From: an uncultured Eubacteriales bacterium
GTDB taxonomy: Bacteria > Bacillota > Clostridia > Oscillospirales > Oscillospiraceae
DNA length: 64,000 nucleotides
Direction: 5' to 3'
NCBI GenBank assembly: GCA_949283375.1
Contig: CASDSM010000005.1
Location: 62,001 to 126,000, forward strand
In this document: positions 26,314 through 35,211 of the stretch, in pieces
Layout: each line of letters opens with the position of its first letter
Position numbering within the stretch: the first letter of the stretch is position 1
Made by a program: the position numbers and the translations under genes
The notes under the pieces: model-generated
Databases searched by the model: none
What the model was told of the DNA's origin: nothing
What the model saw: the letters and a program-made list of their open reading frames with translations, nothing else

Positions 26314-27531
26314 TCAGGGCCGGATCTGAATCCGCTCGATGCCCTCAAACGCCTCGCGGCAGAGGGTCGCGTAGTCATAGCCGCGCTCGATCTCCTCCAT
26401 CTCCTCCCGCTTCGGGTGGGTCTTGGGATGGCGCGGGGTGAAGACGGTGCAGCAGTCCTCATAGGGGAGGATGGAGGTCTCAAAGGTGCCGATCTTCCGG
26501 GCGATGCGGACGATCTCCTCCTTGTCCAGCCCGATCACCGGGCGGAAGACGGGGAGCTCGCAGGCTGCCTCGGTCACGGCGATGGCGTCCATCGTCTGGC
26601 TGGCCACCTGGCCAAGGCTCTCGCCGGTGACCAGCGCACCCGCGCCGACGCGGCGGGCGACCATCTCGGAGATGCGCATCATGTACCGCCGCATGGCGAG
26701 GGTGAAGTACGGCTCCGGGCAGGTGCGCCGCAGGTCCTCCTGGATCTTGGTGAAGGGGACCACGTTCACCGTCAGCCGCCCGCAGTAGGGGGAGACGAGA
26801 CGGGCGAGCTCGAGCACCTTCTCCTTCGCCTCCTCCGAGGTGTAGGGGTAGGAGAAGAAGTGGATCATCTCCAGCGCAAGGCCGCGCTTGGCCATCAGGT
26901 AGCAGGCGACCGGCGAGTCCAGCCCGCCGGAGAGCAGGGCGACCGCCCGGCCGCCCGAGCCGACCGGCAGGCCGCCCGCCCCCGGCTCGGGGTTCGCGTG
27001 GACATAGCCGGCAAAGTCGCGCACCTCGAGGTAGACGGTGAGCTCCGGGTGGTGGACATCCACTTTCAGGTGGGGATACGCCTCGGCCAGGCGGCCGCCG
27101 ACGTACTGGCTGAGCTGGATGGAGGTCATGGGGAAGGACTTGTCCGACCGCTTGGACTCCACCTTGAAGGTGCGCGCCGCGCGCAGCGTGTCGTCCAGAT
27201 AGGCACACGCGGCGTCAAAGAAGGCGTCCTTGTCCTTCTCGCAGGCGCGGGCGCGGGAGAGTCCGGAGATGCCGAAGACCTTCCTGAGCCCCTCCCAGGC
27301 CCCGTCCATATCGCAGAACTCGTCCATCGGCTCGACGTAGACGGTGGACTGCCGGGCGTAGGCGCGAAACTTGCCATAGGGGTGCAGGCGGCGCTGGAGG
27401 TTGCCCATCAGGCGGGACTCAAAGCTCTTGCGGTTGAGCCCCTTGAGCACCAGCTCTCCCATCTTGAGCAGGAACATCTCCTGCGCCCCCAGCGGGGCTT
27501 TCTCTTGTGAAATTGCCATAGGATGCCTCAT
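26314..27531 (-). CDS. thiI: tRNA 4-thiouridine synthetase ThiI
   Basis: 405 residues. An N-terminal ferredoxin-like and THUMP domain (about 20-185) precedes the PP-loop domain with AVALLSGGLDSPVACYLMAKRG, and the AMRRYMM and GESLGQVASQT motifs typical of ThiI. No C-terminal rhodanese domain is present, as usual in Firmicutes, where sulfur comes directly from a cysteine desulfurase. The ATG overlaps the ttcA-like stop (ATGA) and has GGAGGAGGA upstream. Confidence 0.96.
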   Translation of the reverse strand: MRHPMAISQEKAPLGAQEMFLLKMGELVLKGLNRKSFESRLMGNLQRRLHPYGKFRAYARQSTVYVEPMDEFCDMDGAWEGLRKVFGISGLSRARACEKDKDAFFDAACAYLDDTLRAARTFKVESKRSDKSFPMTSIQLSQYVGGRLAEAYPHLKVDVHHPELTVYLEVRDFAGYVHANPEPGAGGLPVGSGGRAVALLSGGLDSPVACYLMAKRGLALEMIHFFSYPYTSEEAKEKVLELARLVSPYCGRLTVNVVPFTKIQEDLRRTCPEPYFTLAMRRYMMRISEMVARRVGAGALVTGESLGQVASQTMDAIAVTEAACELPVFRPVIGLDKEEIVRIARKIGTFETSILPYEDCCTVFTPRHPKTHPKREEMEEIERGYDYATLCREAFEGIERIQIRP

Positions 27532-28397
27532 TTCTCCTCCTCCGGTCCGGCGGACCGGGGATGGTCATCGTAGTGTTCCAGAAAGCTGTGCACCTCGCCG
27601 CCCGTCTTCCAGGACGGGAAGGTGTCCAGCTGTACGTTGTGAATCGCGCGAAAGACGTTTTTCTCCACCTGCGGGGTCTCCCGGCGCAGGGCGCGAAGCA
27701 GCTCCTTCACCTCCCGGCGCTTCGAGCCGCCGCCCTGTCCGTCCTCCAGCGACTCGGTAAAGCGGCAGGCGCACTGGAGAAAATGCAGGCCGTTGTAGCG
27801 CGCCCAGGCAATGATGTCCTCCTCGTGGATGCAGTACATCGGGCGGATGAGCTCCATTCCCTCAAAATTGGTGGAGTGGAGCTTGGGCATCATCCCCTGG
27901 ATCTGCCCGCCGTAGAGCATCCCCATCACGGTGGTCTCCACCACGTCGGAGAAGTGGTGGCCGAGGGCGATCTTATTGCAGCCCAGCTCTTGCGCCATCG
28001 CGTACAGGTGTCCCCGGCGCATCCGCGCGCAGAGGTAGCAGGGGGAGCGGTCCGTCCTGCTCGTGACGGAGAAGATGTTGGACGCCCGGACCTGGATGGG
28101 CAGGCCGAGCAGGGCGGCGTTCTCCTCAATCTGCCGCCGGTTCTCCTGCCGGTAGCCCGGGTCCATCACGAGGTACTGGACGTCAAACGGCACGTCGCTC
28201 ACCCGGTGGAGCTGCTGCATCAGCTTGCCGAGGAGCATGGAGTCCTTTCCGCCGGAGATGCACACGGCGATCCGGTCCCCCTCCCGCACCAGCTCATAGC
28301 GCTTGACGGCGAGGATAAAGGGATTCCACAGCTCCTTGCGGTACTTCTTGATGATGCTGCGCTCCACCAGCTGGCGGCGGTCCAGGGTGCGGGCCAT
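27528..28397 (-). CDS. TtcA-like tRNA 2-thiolation protein (PP-loop ATPase)
   Basis: 289 residues. PP-loop ICISGGKDSMLLGKLMQQL (about 46) and the PCYLCARMRRG Cys pair (about 118), followed by KIALGHHFSDVVETT. The CxxC and the upstream Cys fit the Fe-S-binding TtcA/TtuA group, which thiolates C32 or U54 of tRNA. Its neighbours thiI and (further away) tilS are also PP-loop tRNA enzymes. Which base is modified cannot be told here. The start shares one base with the stop of the HD gene. Confidence 0.9.
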   Translation of the reverse strand: MARTLDRRQLVERSIIKKYRKELWNPFILAVKRYELVREGDRIAVCISGGKDSMLLGKLMQQLHRVSDVPFDVQYLVMDPGYRQENRRQIEENAALLGLPIQVRASNIFSVTSRTDRSPCYLCARMRRGHLYAMAQELGCNKIALGHHFSDVVETTVMGMLYGGQIQGMMPKLHSTNFEGMELIRPMYCIHEEDIIAWARYNGLHFLQCACRFTESLEDGQGGGSKRREVKELLRALRRETPQVEKNVFRAIHNVQLDTFPSWKTGGEVHSFLEHYDDHPRSAGPEEEK

Positions 28398-29089
28398 CAG
28401 TCTCTCCCCCGCGCGCGGTCGCGCGCGGCCTTCTGCGCGGCCAGCTTCTCCAGCAACTCGGGCGGGAAGGGCGGCGTGGTGGACTCGCCCGCCTCCCGCT
28501 GGTAGACCTCGAAGAGGTACTCGGCAAAGTCCTCCCGCGCCCGGCTCGCCTCCCGGCGCAGGTGGCGCACGTCGAGGTCCCAGATGCGCACCCGGTCCAG
28601 CCCGTCCGCATCCTTGAGCAGCTGGGCCAGGCGCAGGCTGCGCGCCCAGTCCGCGACGCCATAACGGCGCAGGGTGGGCTCCAGGTCGCGCTCCGGACGG
28701 GAGTGGGCGTCCACGGCGGCCATCATCATCTTCAGCTCCTCGCCGTCCCGGCCGGTCAGCTCGGCCAGGCGGGCGGCGGAGCGGTGTCCGTGCAGGTCAT
28801 CCTTGCTGTCGTCCACACGCCCCACATCGTGATAGGCGCAGCACTCGAGCAGCAGGGCGGTATCCGTCCCGTCCAGTCCGTCCTCCATCGCGCACATCGC
28901 CCCGTGGAGCATCGTGCGCTCGATGTGCCCCATCCCGTGGACCTTGCTCTGGTAGAGCGCGGCCCGGTCAAGCGTCTCCAGTTTGTTCCAAAGCAGGAAA
29001 TACCCCGGCCAGGCGGCCAGGCGGTCCATCAGGGGCTGAAACGCCCCCCAGTCATTGCGCCGCAGCAGGCACAGCATGGGCGAGTTCAC
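28397..29089 (-). CDS. HD-domain phosphohydrolase
   Basis: 230 residues from a GTG at 29089 that has GGAGG 7 bases upstream; the longer frame reads through untranslated sequence. HD signature: H-G-M-G-H-I-E-R-T near residue 50, AYHDVGRVDDSKDDLHGHRSA near 85, and a later DADGLDRVR. It is likely a metal-dependent phosphohydrolase of unknown substrate, coupled to the ttcA-like gene. First gene of a five-gene run. Confidence 0.85.
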   Translation of the reverse strand: MNSPMLCLLRRNDWGAFQPLMDRLAAWPGYFLLWNKLETLDRAALYQSKVHGMGHIERTMLHGAMCAMEDGLDGTDTALLLECCAYHDVGRVDDSKDDLHGHRSAARLAELTGRDGEELKMMMAAVDAHSRPERDLEPTLRRYGVADWARSLRLAQLLKDADGLDRVRIWDLDVRHLRREASRAREDFAEYLFEVYQREAGESTTPPFPPELLEKLAAQKAARDRARGRD

Positions 29090-29217
29090 AGGCGCCCCTC
29101 CTCTCCATTCGCGTTCGTCCCAGTATACCACACCGTTGGGAAAGAAAAAAGGGCGTTCCCCCGTGGTGAGGAAGAAAAATGCGCCGGAAGATGCGTTTTC
29201 CCCTCCACCGGCGCGCC

Positions 29218-29248
29218 AAAAGCCCCCCGGCCATCGGCCAGGGGGCTT
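29218..29248 (-). terminator. Rubrerythrin terminator
   Basis: Stem AAAGCCCCC.GGCC with its complement around a 3-base loop, with one internal mismatch. The minus-strand tail is TTTTGG. It separates the rubrerythrin gene from the HD operon. Confidence 0.8.
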
Positions 29249-29270
29249 TGCGTGATCTGATGATAAGGGA

Positions 29271-29819
29271 TCAGCCGAAATAGCGCTTGAGCAGGCCTGC
29301 GAACGCCTTGCCGTGGCGGGCCTCGTCGCGGGCCATCTCGTGGACGGTGTCATGGATGGCGTCCAGGCCCAGGGCCTTCGCCTTCTTCGCCAGCTCGGTC
29401 TTGCCGGCGGTGGCGCCGTTCTCCGCCTCAACGCGGACAGTCAGGTTCTCCTTGGTGGAGGGGGAGACCACCTCGCCCAGCAGCTCAGCGAACTTGGAGG
29501 CGTGCTCGGCCTCCTCCCAGGCGGCCTTCTCCCAGTACAGGCCGATCTCGGGATAGCCCTCGCGGTGGGCGGCGCGGGCCATGGCCAGATACATGCCGAC
29601 CTCGGTGCACTCGCCCTCGAAGTTGGCGCGCAGGCCCTCCTTGATCTCCTCGGGCACGTCCGCGGCCACGCCGATGACATGCTCAGAGGCCCAGCTCATC
29701 TCGCCGGACTGCTCGATGAACTTCTCCCCGGGCGCTTTGCAGATGGGGCAGACGAAATCGGCGGGCATGGAATCGCCCTCATAGACATAGCCACAGATGG
29801 GGCAGACAAACTTCTTCAT
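29271..29819 (-). CDS. Reverse-type rubrerythrin (rubredoxin domain N-terminal)
   Basis: 182 residues. The rubredoxin-like Fe(Cys)4 centre comes first ([14 protein letters not shown] ... [10 protein letters not shown]), followed by a ferritin-like di-iron domain with E-x-x-H repeats ([45 protein letters not shown]). This order is the reverse of classical rubrerythrin and is known in Clostridia as an NADH-linked peroxide/oxygen scavenger. GGAGGTAAT precedes the ATG. Its promoter carries a palindrome at the start site, suggesting stress induction. Confidence 0.95.
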   Translation of the reverse strand: MKKFVCPICGYVYEGDSMPADFVCPICKAPGEKFIEQSGEMSWASEHVIGVAADVPEEIKEGLRANFEGECTEVGMYLAMARAAHREGYPEIGLYWEKAAWEEAEHASKFAELLGEVVSPSTKENLTVRVEAENGATAGKTELAKKAKALGLDAIHDTVHEMARDEARHGKAFAGLLKRYFG

Positions 29820-29885
29820 CGGAATTACCTCCTGAATTCAAAAATGGAACTCCCGGGCGCAGAGCGCGGCGGGGGCGTCGTTAAG

Positions 29886-29936
29886 TAGGAATCGTTCCTA
29901 ATTATTAGAATACCAGTCCACATGCCAGTTAGTCAA
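29886..29936 (-). promoter_or_regulatory. Rubrerythrin promoter with start-site palindrome
   Basis: Minus strand: TTGACT (29936-29931), 18 bases, TATTCT (29912-29907). The perfect palindrome TAGGAA-TCG-TTCCTA (29886-29900) lies where transcription should start. It is a candidate repressor site, perhaps for an oxidative-stress regulator; the regulator's identity is unknown. Confidence 0.65.
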
Positions 29937-30082
29937 TCGCAACCGGGGAATCTTTTGGAAAAAGATGTTGCATTTCTTCCTCCGCCGGTCGCAGCAGGGC
30001 AGCGCGCGGGGCACACGGTTGACAGACCGTGCCGCCCGCCCGGACAGGCGCGGAAAGAGGCGGAAATTTTTCTGTTTTTCCC

Positions 30083-30111
30083 TTGACAGGCGGGGGCAGT
30101 GCGTCTATAAT
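30083..30111 (+). promoter_or_regulatory. infC operon promoter
   Basis: Perfect consensus: TTGACA, 17-base spacer, TATAAT. Confidence 0.95.
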
Positions 30112-30117
30112 AATTCT

Positions 30118-30270
30118 GCAAAAGGAAGAAGGAACGGTATCCCGTCCTCACCTGCCGCCTCCGGCGTTCAGGTCAACAGTGGATGTGCAGCTCTGGCCGT
30201 GCGGTCAGGGGTGTTTCCTGCGGATACCGTTTCGGTACCCGCGTTTTTTATTTCTGGGAGGTGTTTTGGC
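30118..30270 (+). promoter_or_regulatory. infC/L20-type leader with transcription attenuator
   Basis: The leader of about 150 bases ends in an intrinsic terminator (30220-30250: 10-bp stem with one mismatch, then GTTTTTTATTT) immediately before the infC ribosome site. AACGGTATCC at 30133-30142 is an exact complement of 30222-30231 in the terminator's 5' arm, so it can form the antiterminator. In Firmicutes, L20 binds such a leader to shut down infC-rpmI-rplT (established knowledge). Confidence 0.85.
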
Positions 30271-30825
30271 ATTAGCAGCATGACGCATCAGATCAACGAA
30301 GAGATTCGTGACAGGGAAGTCCGCCTGATCTCCGCCACCGGCGAGCAGCTCGGCATTATGTCCGCCCGCGCCGCGCTGGAGATTGCTGCCCGGCAGGATA
30401 TGGACCTGGTGAAAATCTCGCCCAAGGCGACCCCGCCGGTGTGCAAGGTGATGGACTACGGCCGTTACCGCTTTGAGCAGTCCAAGCGGGAGAAGGAGAT
30501 CCGCAAGAACCAGCATGTGGTGGAGATCAAGGAGATCCGCATGTCTCCCAGCATTGACGTTGGCGATTTCAACGTCAAACTCCGCAACGCCAAGAAGTTC
30601 TTGAGCGAGGGCAACCGTGTCAAGGTGGCCGTCCGCTTCCGTGGCCGTGAGATGGCCCACACGGAGATCGGCGCCGATCTGCTCAAGCGTTTCGCCGCTG
30701 AGTGCGCAGACGTCTCCAACCTCGACAAAAAGCCCAACCTGGAGGGACGGCACATGATCATGTTCCTCTCCCCCAAGACGGGCAAAGAGGCCTCCGGCGC
30801 GAGGAAGGACGCCAAGCAGGATTAA
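30271..30825 (+). CDS. infC: Translation initiation factor IF-3 (ATT start)
   Basis: 184 residues if started at ATT 30271, which has GGGAGGTG with 9-base spacing; the ATG three codons later is too far from the site. An AUU start is a known hallmark of infC: IF-3 itself rejects non-standard starts and so limits its own synthesis. Domains: N-terminal ([20 protein letters not shown]), linker helix, C-terminal ([18 protein letters not shown]). A short basic tail ends the protein. Confidence 0.95.
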   Translation: MSSMTHQINEEIRDREVRLISATGEQLGIMSARAALEIAARQDMDLVKISPKATPPVCKVMDYGRYRFEQSKREKEIRKNQHVVEIKEIRMSPSIDVGDFNVKLRNAKKFLSEGNRVKVAVRFRGREMAHTEIGADLLKRFAAECADVSNLDKKPNLEGRHMIMFLSPKTGKEASGARKDAKQD

Positions 30826-30874
30826 CCAATGCCCCGGCGGCTCCGGCCAGCCGGACGAAAGGAGAGCATTCCCC

Positions 30875-31078
30875 ATGCCTAAGATGAAATCCCACAGCGG
30901 GGCGAAGAAGAGATTCAGCCTCACCAAGACCGGCAAGATCAAGCGTGCGCACGCGTTCAAGTCTCACCTGCTCAACGGCCACGGCAAGACCACCAAGCGC
31001 AAGAGAGGCCTCCGGAAGGGCGCCTATGCGGATGTCACCAACGCGGCGACCATCCGTGAGATGATCCCCTACAAGTAA
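30875..31078 (+). CDS. rpmI: 50S ribosomal protein L35
   Basis: 67 residues, very basic, with the L35 signature [20 protein letters not shown] and the [17 protein letters not shown] stretch. AAAGGAGAG precedes the ATG. Middle gene of infC-rpmI-rplT. Confidence 0.98.
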   Translation: MPKMKSHSGAKKRFSLTKTGKIKRAHAFKSHLLNGHGKTTKRKRGLRKGAYADVTNAATIREMIPYK

Positions 31079-31101
31079 GCAGAAAAGGAGGCAATTGAAC
31101 C

Positions 31102-31458
31102 ATGGCTAGAGTCAAGCGCGCGATGATGACGCGTAAGAGAAGAAATAAGGTCCTCAAGCTCGCCAAGGGCTATTGGGGCTCCAAGAGCAAGCATTTTAAG
31201 ATGGCCAAGCAGGCGGTCATGAAGTCCGGCAACTATGCCTACATCGGCCGCCGCCTGAAGAAGCGCGACTTCCGCCGTCTGTGGATCACCCGTATCTCCG
31301 CCGCCTGCAAGAGCAACGGCATGAACTATTCCACCTTTATGCACGGCCTGAAGCTGGCGAATGTCCAGATCGACCGCAAGATGCTCTCCGAGCTGGCGAC
31401 CAACGACGCTGCCGCCTTCACCCAGCTCGCCCAGCTGGCCAAGAGCCAGCTCGCCTGA
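31102..31458 (+). CDS. rplT: 50S ribosomal protein L20
   Basis: 118 residues. The N-terminal basic extension ([33 protein letters not shown]) and the C-terminal globular part with [23 protein letters not shown] are diagnostic. It is an early 50S assembly protein and the likely repressor of its own operon through the infC leader. AAAGGAGG precedes the ATG. Confidence 0.98.
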   Translation: MARVKRAMMTRKRRNKVLKLAKGYWGSKSKHFKMAKQAVMKSGNYAYIGRRLKKRDFRRLWITRISAACKSNGMNYSTFMHGLKLANVQIDRKMLSELATNDAAAFTQLAQLAKSQLA

Positions 31459-31489
31459 GTGGACCGCGCGAGAACAAAATCAAATGAAA

Positions 31490-31531
31490 AGCGCCCGGGA
31501 GATTTGCAACCGATCTCCCGGGCGCTCTGTC
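31490..31531 (+). terminator. infC-rpmI-rplT operon terminator
   Basis: Perfect 14-bp stem AGCGCCCGGGAGAT and complement with a 9-base loop (31490-31526), then CTGTCTT. Confidence 0.9.
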
Positions 31532-31543
31532 TTGCAAGGGGTG

Positions 31544-32053
31544 TTATAGCCCCAGCGCCTCCCGTACGGCGAGCACCGTCTCGCCCAGGGTCTGCCCGTC
31601 CACCGGGACGGAGATATGGGCGCAGCGCTCGTAGCGCGGGGCGCGCTCCTGATAGAGCGTGGCGATGGTCTGCCCCGGGCGCAGGGCAACGCCGCGGGTG
31701 GCAAGGTTGTGGATGCGGCTCTCCACCTCCTCCAGCGAGAGCCGGAGATAGACCACCGTGCCGAGGGCGCGCATCGCCCCGATCGCCTCCTCCCGGCAGA
31801 TGCAGCTCCCGCCGGGGGCGATGACGGTGTGATGGCAGTCGAGCGAGCAGATCACATCCCGCTCCAGATCGAGGAAGGCGTCCACCCCGCGCACGTCGAG
31901 GATCTGCTGGAGCAGCGCGCCCTCCCGCTGCTGGATGACGAGGTCCACGTCCAGGAAGTGGTAGCCCAGGGCCTTGGCGAGCACGACGCCCACGCTGCTC
32001 TTGCCCGAGCCGGGCATGCCGATGAGGATGATATTGTCCGGTTGCCGAGACAT
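31544..32053 (-). CDS. aroK: Shikimate kinase
   Basis: 169 residues from the ATG at 32053 (AAAGGGGA upstream); an upstream frame extends into the previous gene without a site. Walker A LIGMPGSGKSSVGVVLAKAL, the shikimate-binding D-x-D (FLDVDLVIQ), LDLERDVI and the GGS motif APGGSCI are present. Step five of the chorismate pathway. It stands alone behind the terminator of the ABC importer operon. The lid region (RGVALRPG) is shorter than in E. coli but looks complete. Confidence 0.92.
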   Translation of the reverse strand: MSRQPDNIILIGMPGSGKSSVGVVLAKALGYHFLDVDLVIQQREGALLQQILDVRGVDAFLDLERDVICSLDCHHTVIAPGGSCICREEAIGAMRALGTVVYLRLSLEEVESRIHNLATRGVALRPGQTIATLYQERAPRYERCAHISVPVDGQTLGETVLAVREALGL

Positions 32054-32104
32054 GGGAATGTCCCCTTTCTGACTGGTTTCTGACTGTTTTCCGGCAGGAA
32101 AAGA

Positions 32105-32127
32105 GGCGGCCGGATATTCCGGCCGCC
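32105..32127 (-). terminator. BMP importer operon terminator
   Basis: Perfect 10-bp stem GGCGGCCGGA and complement with a 3-base loop; the minus-strand tail is TCTTTTCC. Confidence 0.85.
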
Positions 32128-32154
32128 CTTTTGCTTTGATTTGCTTCCGGAGGG

Positions 32155-33180
32155 TTATTCCGCCATGAAGGTGCCGTCCACCATCTGCTGCAGGTAGGCC
32201 TGATACTTCTCCTGCACGTCGGCGGGGACCAGATCGCTGATCGCGCCGGCGTAGAGGGCGCCGTTCTGCATGGTGCCGTAGATCACCTGGGCGGTGAAGG
32301 TGCCGTCCTGGATGGCCTGCATGCACTGGCCCACCAGGTTGGAGTTGTCCGTCACCTGGCTGCAGATGATGCACTCGTTCTGGCCGAGCAGGTCGGAGGG
32401 CTGGGCGATGTCATAGATGGTGACCTCGCCGCTGGCGTTGTTCGCCTCGTCGATCGCCTGACGCGCGCCGGAGTCCACCGAGGACGCATCGCCGAAGAAG
32501 ACGTCCGCCCCCTGGTCGATCATCGCCTTGCCGAACTCGATGCCCTTGTCGGTGGCGGAGAAGGAGCCGGCGTACACCGGGTCGAGCACGTTGAGCTCCT
32601 TGCCCTCCTGGGCGGCGACGTAGGTGGCCGCCTCGGCAAAGCCCTCATACTTGGCAAGGGTGGTGTCCAGCTCCATGCCGCCGATGAAGGCGACGGTGCC
32701 CGTCTCCGTCATCAGGCCAGCGAGTGCGCCGGCGATCCAGCCGACCTGGGTGGCGTCCGGCAGGAGGGAGACGACGTTGCCGTTGATCGCCTCCGCCGGG
32801 GTGCCCTCGCCGCCGTTGAGCAGGGCGAAGCAGACGTCCGGATAGTCCTCTGCCGCCTGGAGCACCGCGGTGGTGTACTGGTTGCCGGGGGCGAAGATCA
32901 GGTCAAAGTTCAGCGAGCAGTAGGCCATGATGGTCTCGTAATAGGCGGACTGGTCAATGCTGTCGGTGACCTCCGCCTCCCAGCCATAGGCCTCGGCGGC
33001 GTCCATCATGGCGTTGTAGCAGCTCATGCCCCAGCCGCCGTCGGAGATGCTGGAGTCGCAGATCATGGCGACGCGGTAGATGCGGTTGCCGTCCTCATCC
33101 ACGTTGCTGATGCTCACGCAGCCGGTCAGGCCGAAGATCAGCGCGGCGGCGAGGAGCAGGGAAAGCAGTTTTTTACTCAT
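32155..33180 (-). CDS. BMP family substrate-binding lipoprotein of nucleoside ABC importer
   Basis: 341 residues from the ATG at 33180 (GAGGAGGAA upstream). A signal peptide ends in the lipobox L-T-G-C (Cys20). The BMP/PnrA fold is seen in VAMICDSSISDGGWGMSCYN, DLIFAPGNQY and FFGDASSVDSGA. BMP proteins usually deliver purine nucleosides. Last gene of ATPase-permease-permease-BMP. Confidence 0.93.
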   Translation of the reverse strand: MSKKLLSLLLAAALIFGLTGCVSISNVDEDGNRIYRVAMICDSSISDGGWGMSCYNAMMDAAEAYGWEAEVTDSIDQSAYYETIMAYCSLNFDLIFAPGNQYTTAVLQAAEDYPDVCFALLNGGEGTPAEAINGNVVSLLPDATQVGWIAGALAGLMTETGTVAFIGGMELDTTLAKYEGFAEAATYVAAQEGKELNVLDPVYAGSFSATDKGIEFGKAMIDQGADVFFGDASSVDSGARQAIDEANNASGEVTIYDIAQPSDLLGQNECIICSQVTDNSNLVGQCMQAIQDGTFTAQVIYGTMQNGALYAGAISDLVPADVQEKYQAYLQQMVDGTFMAE

Positions 33181-33214
33181 CACAAAATTCCTCCTCACAG
33201 GATACCGGGCTGCC

Positions 33215-34144
33215 TCAGCGCTCCTCACGGCGGTAGGGCTTGCCGGAGGCCTTGGGACCGGCCTTCTTCATGCCGATGATGCCGAGGACCACGACGGTGG
33301 CCACATAGGGGATCATCTGGAAGAACTGGTAGGGGATGTCGGAGCTGGACACCTGGAGGCGGATCTGCAGCGCGTCGCAGAAGCCGAAGAACAGGCAGGC
33401 CAGCAGCACACCGCCCGCGCTCCAGCGGCCGAAGATGACCGCCGCCAGGGCGATGAAGCCGCGGCCGGCCACATTGCCGTCGGTGTAGGTGCTGGCGTAG
33501 CAGGTGGTGAGGTACGCGCCGCCGATGCCGGCCAGCGCGCCGCAGATGACGCTCGCGAGGTACTTCACGCCGATGACGTTGATGCCGAGGGTGGCCGCCG
33601 CCTGGGGATACTCGCCCACCGCCTTGAAGTTCAGGCCGGATTTGGTCTTGCTGAAGTAGATCGCGGTGAAGATCACCAGGGCATAGGCCAGATAGACCAT
33701 CGGGGTCTGCCCGAAGATCAGGTCGCCGATAAAGGGGATGTCGCTGAGCACGGGGATATGGACCGCCTGCATCAGCGCGCCCTGCACCAGCTCAGAGCCG
33801 GCGCCGAAGTAGACGCGGTAGATGAAGGCCGCGAGGGCGGGGGCGAAGATGTTGATCGCCATGCCGTAGACGATCTGCTCAGCGCACAGGCTGATGGTGG
33901 CATAGGCGTAGATCATATTGACCGCGACGCCCGCCGCCGCACCGGCGACCACACCGGCGACAGGGCTGCCGGAGATCAGGCAGACAAGGAAGCCCACCAG
34001 GGAGCCGATGGAGGCCAGACCCTCCAGACCGATGTGGACCAGGCCGGCCCGCTGGGAGTAGAGCTCCGCGAGAGACAGGAAGATGAGCGGGGTGGCCATA
34101 CGCACGCTGGCCAGAATCAGATTGCCAAGAAATTCCAAGTCCAT
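33215..34144 (-). CDS. Nucleoside ABC importer permease (BmpC/YufQ-like)
   Basis: 309 residues with 8-9 TM helices. The family-typical LAELYSQRAGLVHIGLEGL near the N-terminus and TKSGLNFKAVGEYPQAAATLGINV (the EAA-like coupling region, quoted only in part as its key residues A-V-G-E-P-A-A) are visible. AAGGAGG before the ATG lies at the end of the preceding permease gene, 1 base apart, so translation is coupled. Confidence 0.92.
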   Translation of the reverse strand: MDLEFLGNLILASVRMATPLIFLSLAELYSQRAGLVHIGLEGLASIGSLVGFLVCLISGSPVAGVVAGAAAGVAVNMIYAYATISLCAEQIVYGMAINIFAPALAAFIYRVYFGAGSELVQGALMQAVHIPVLSDIPFIGDLIFGQTPMVYLAYALVIFTAIYFSKTKSGLNFKAVGEYPQAAATLGINVIGVKYLASVICGALAGIGGAYLTTCYASTYTDGNVAGRGFIALAAVIFGRWSAGGVLLACLFFGFCDALQIRLQVSSSDIPYQFFQMIPYVATVVVLGIIGMKKAGPKASGKPYRREER

Positions 34145-34145
34145 A

Positions 34146-35198
34146 TTACGCGGCCTCCTTTTTCGCAGTCAGTTTGGCCACTGCCGCCTTGAACTCGGGC
34201 AGCTTGACCATCGCCAGGCCCGCCACCGTGAAGACGATGACCAGCGCCTGAATGATGTCGGACACGCTGGTGGGCACGCCGGTCACCACCTGCATGGTGG
34301 TGGAGCCGACACGCAGAGCGGCAAAGAAGATGGCCACCACAATGGTCGCGATCGGGTGGAGCTGACCGATCAGGGCCATCGCCACGCCGTCAAAGCCATA
34401 GCCGTTGGCATAGCCGTTGATCAGGTAATACTGGGTGCCCAGCAGCTCGGCGCTGCCGCCGAGACCGGCGATCATGCCGGAGACGACGAAGCTGATGAGC
34501 AGGTAGCGCCGCACGGCAAAGCCGTTGAACTCGGCGGCGGTCATGTTCAGGCCTACCGCCCGGAGCTGGAAGCCCTTGGAGGTGTGGAAGAGGAAGTAGT
34601 AGATCGCAGCGCCCGCCAGCAGGGCCAGGAGGAAGGCCGTGGTCACGCGCAGGCCGAAGAGCTTGGTCAGGCGGCTCTCCAGCGGGACCGAGGCCGTCTG
34701 CGGCACGCTGCCGTCGCGCAGCCAGTTCGTGTAGAGCACGCCCATGAAGAGGGTGGCGACGTAGTTGAGCATGATGGAGATGATCATCTCGTTCTGCCCG
34801 CGGTAGATCTTCAGCAGGCCGGGGACCATCGCCCAGAGGCCGCCGGCGATGGTGCCGGCCACCAGGGAGAGGAGGACCGCCGGCAGGCCGGTCAGGCCGG
34901 TCTGGGTGGCGACGACGCAGGCGAGGATGGAGCCCATGATGAACTGCCCCTCGCCGCCGAGGTTGAAGACGCCGCAGCGGTAGGCGAAGCAGGCGCACAG
35001 GCCGGTGAAGATGAGCGGGGTGGCGCGGGTGAGGGTGGTGCCGAGGTTGGTCAGGTTGCCGAAGGCGCCGATCCACAGGTATTGCAAGGCAATGAAGGGA
35101 TTGGAGCCGAGGATGATCATAATGATGCAGCCGATCACCAGGCTCAGCAGGACGGAGGCCACCGGGATGAGGACGTTGATCCACTTGACGTTTTTCAT
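34146..35198 (-). CDS. Nucleoside ABC importer permease (BmpB/YufP-like)
   Basis: 350 residues, about 8-9 TM helices. The RCGVFNLGGEGQFIMGSI stretch and the RAVGLNMTAAEFNGF coupling loop are typical of the larger BMP-system permease. It forms the membrane pore with the 309-residue permease. GGAGGGAG precedes the ATG; 13 bases after the ATPase gene. Confidence 0.92.
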   Translation of the reverse strand: MKNVKWINVLIPVASVLLSLVIGCIIMIILGSNPFIALQYLWIGAFGNLTNLGTTLTRATPLIFTGLCACFAYRCGVFNLGGEGQFIMGSILACVVATQTGLTGLPAVLLSLVAGTIAGGLWAMVPGLLKIYRGQNEMIISIMLNYVATLFMGVLYTNWLRDGSVPQTASVPLESRLTKLFGLRVTTAFLLALLAGAAIYYFLFHTSKGFQLRAVGLNMTAAEFNGFAVRRYLLISFVVSGMIAGLGGSAELLGTQYYLINGYANGYGFDGVAMALIGQLHPIATIVVAIFFAALRVGSTTMQVVTGVPTSVSDIIQALVIVFTVAGLAMVKLPEFKAAVAKLTAKKEAA

Positions 35199-35211
35199 GT
35201 TCGCTCCCTCC

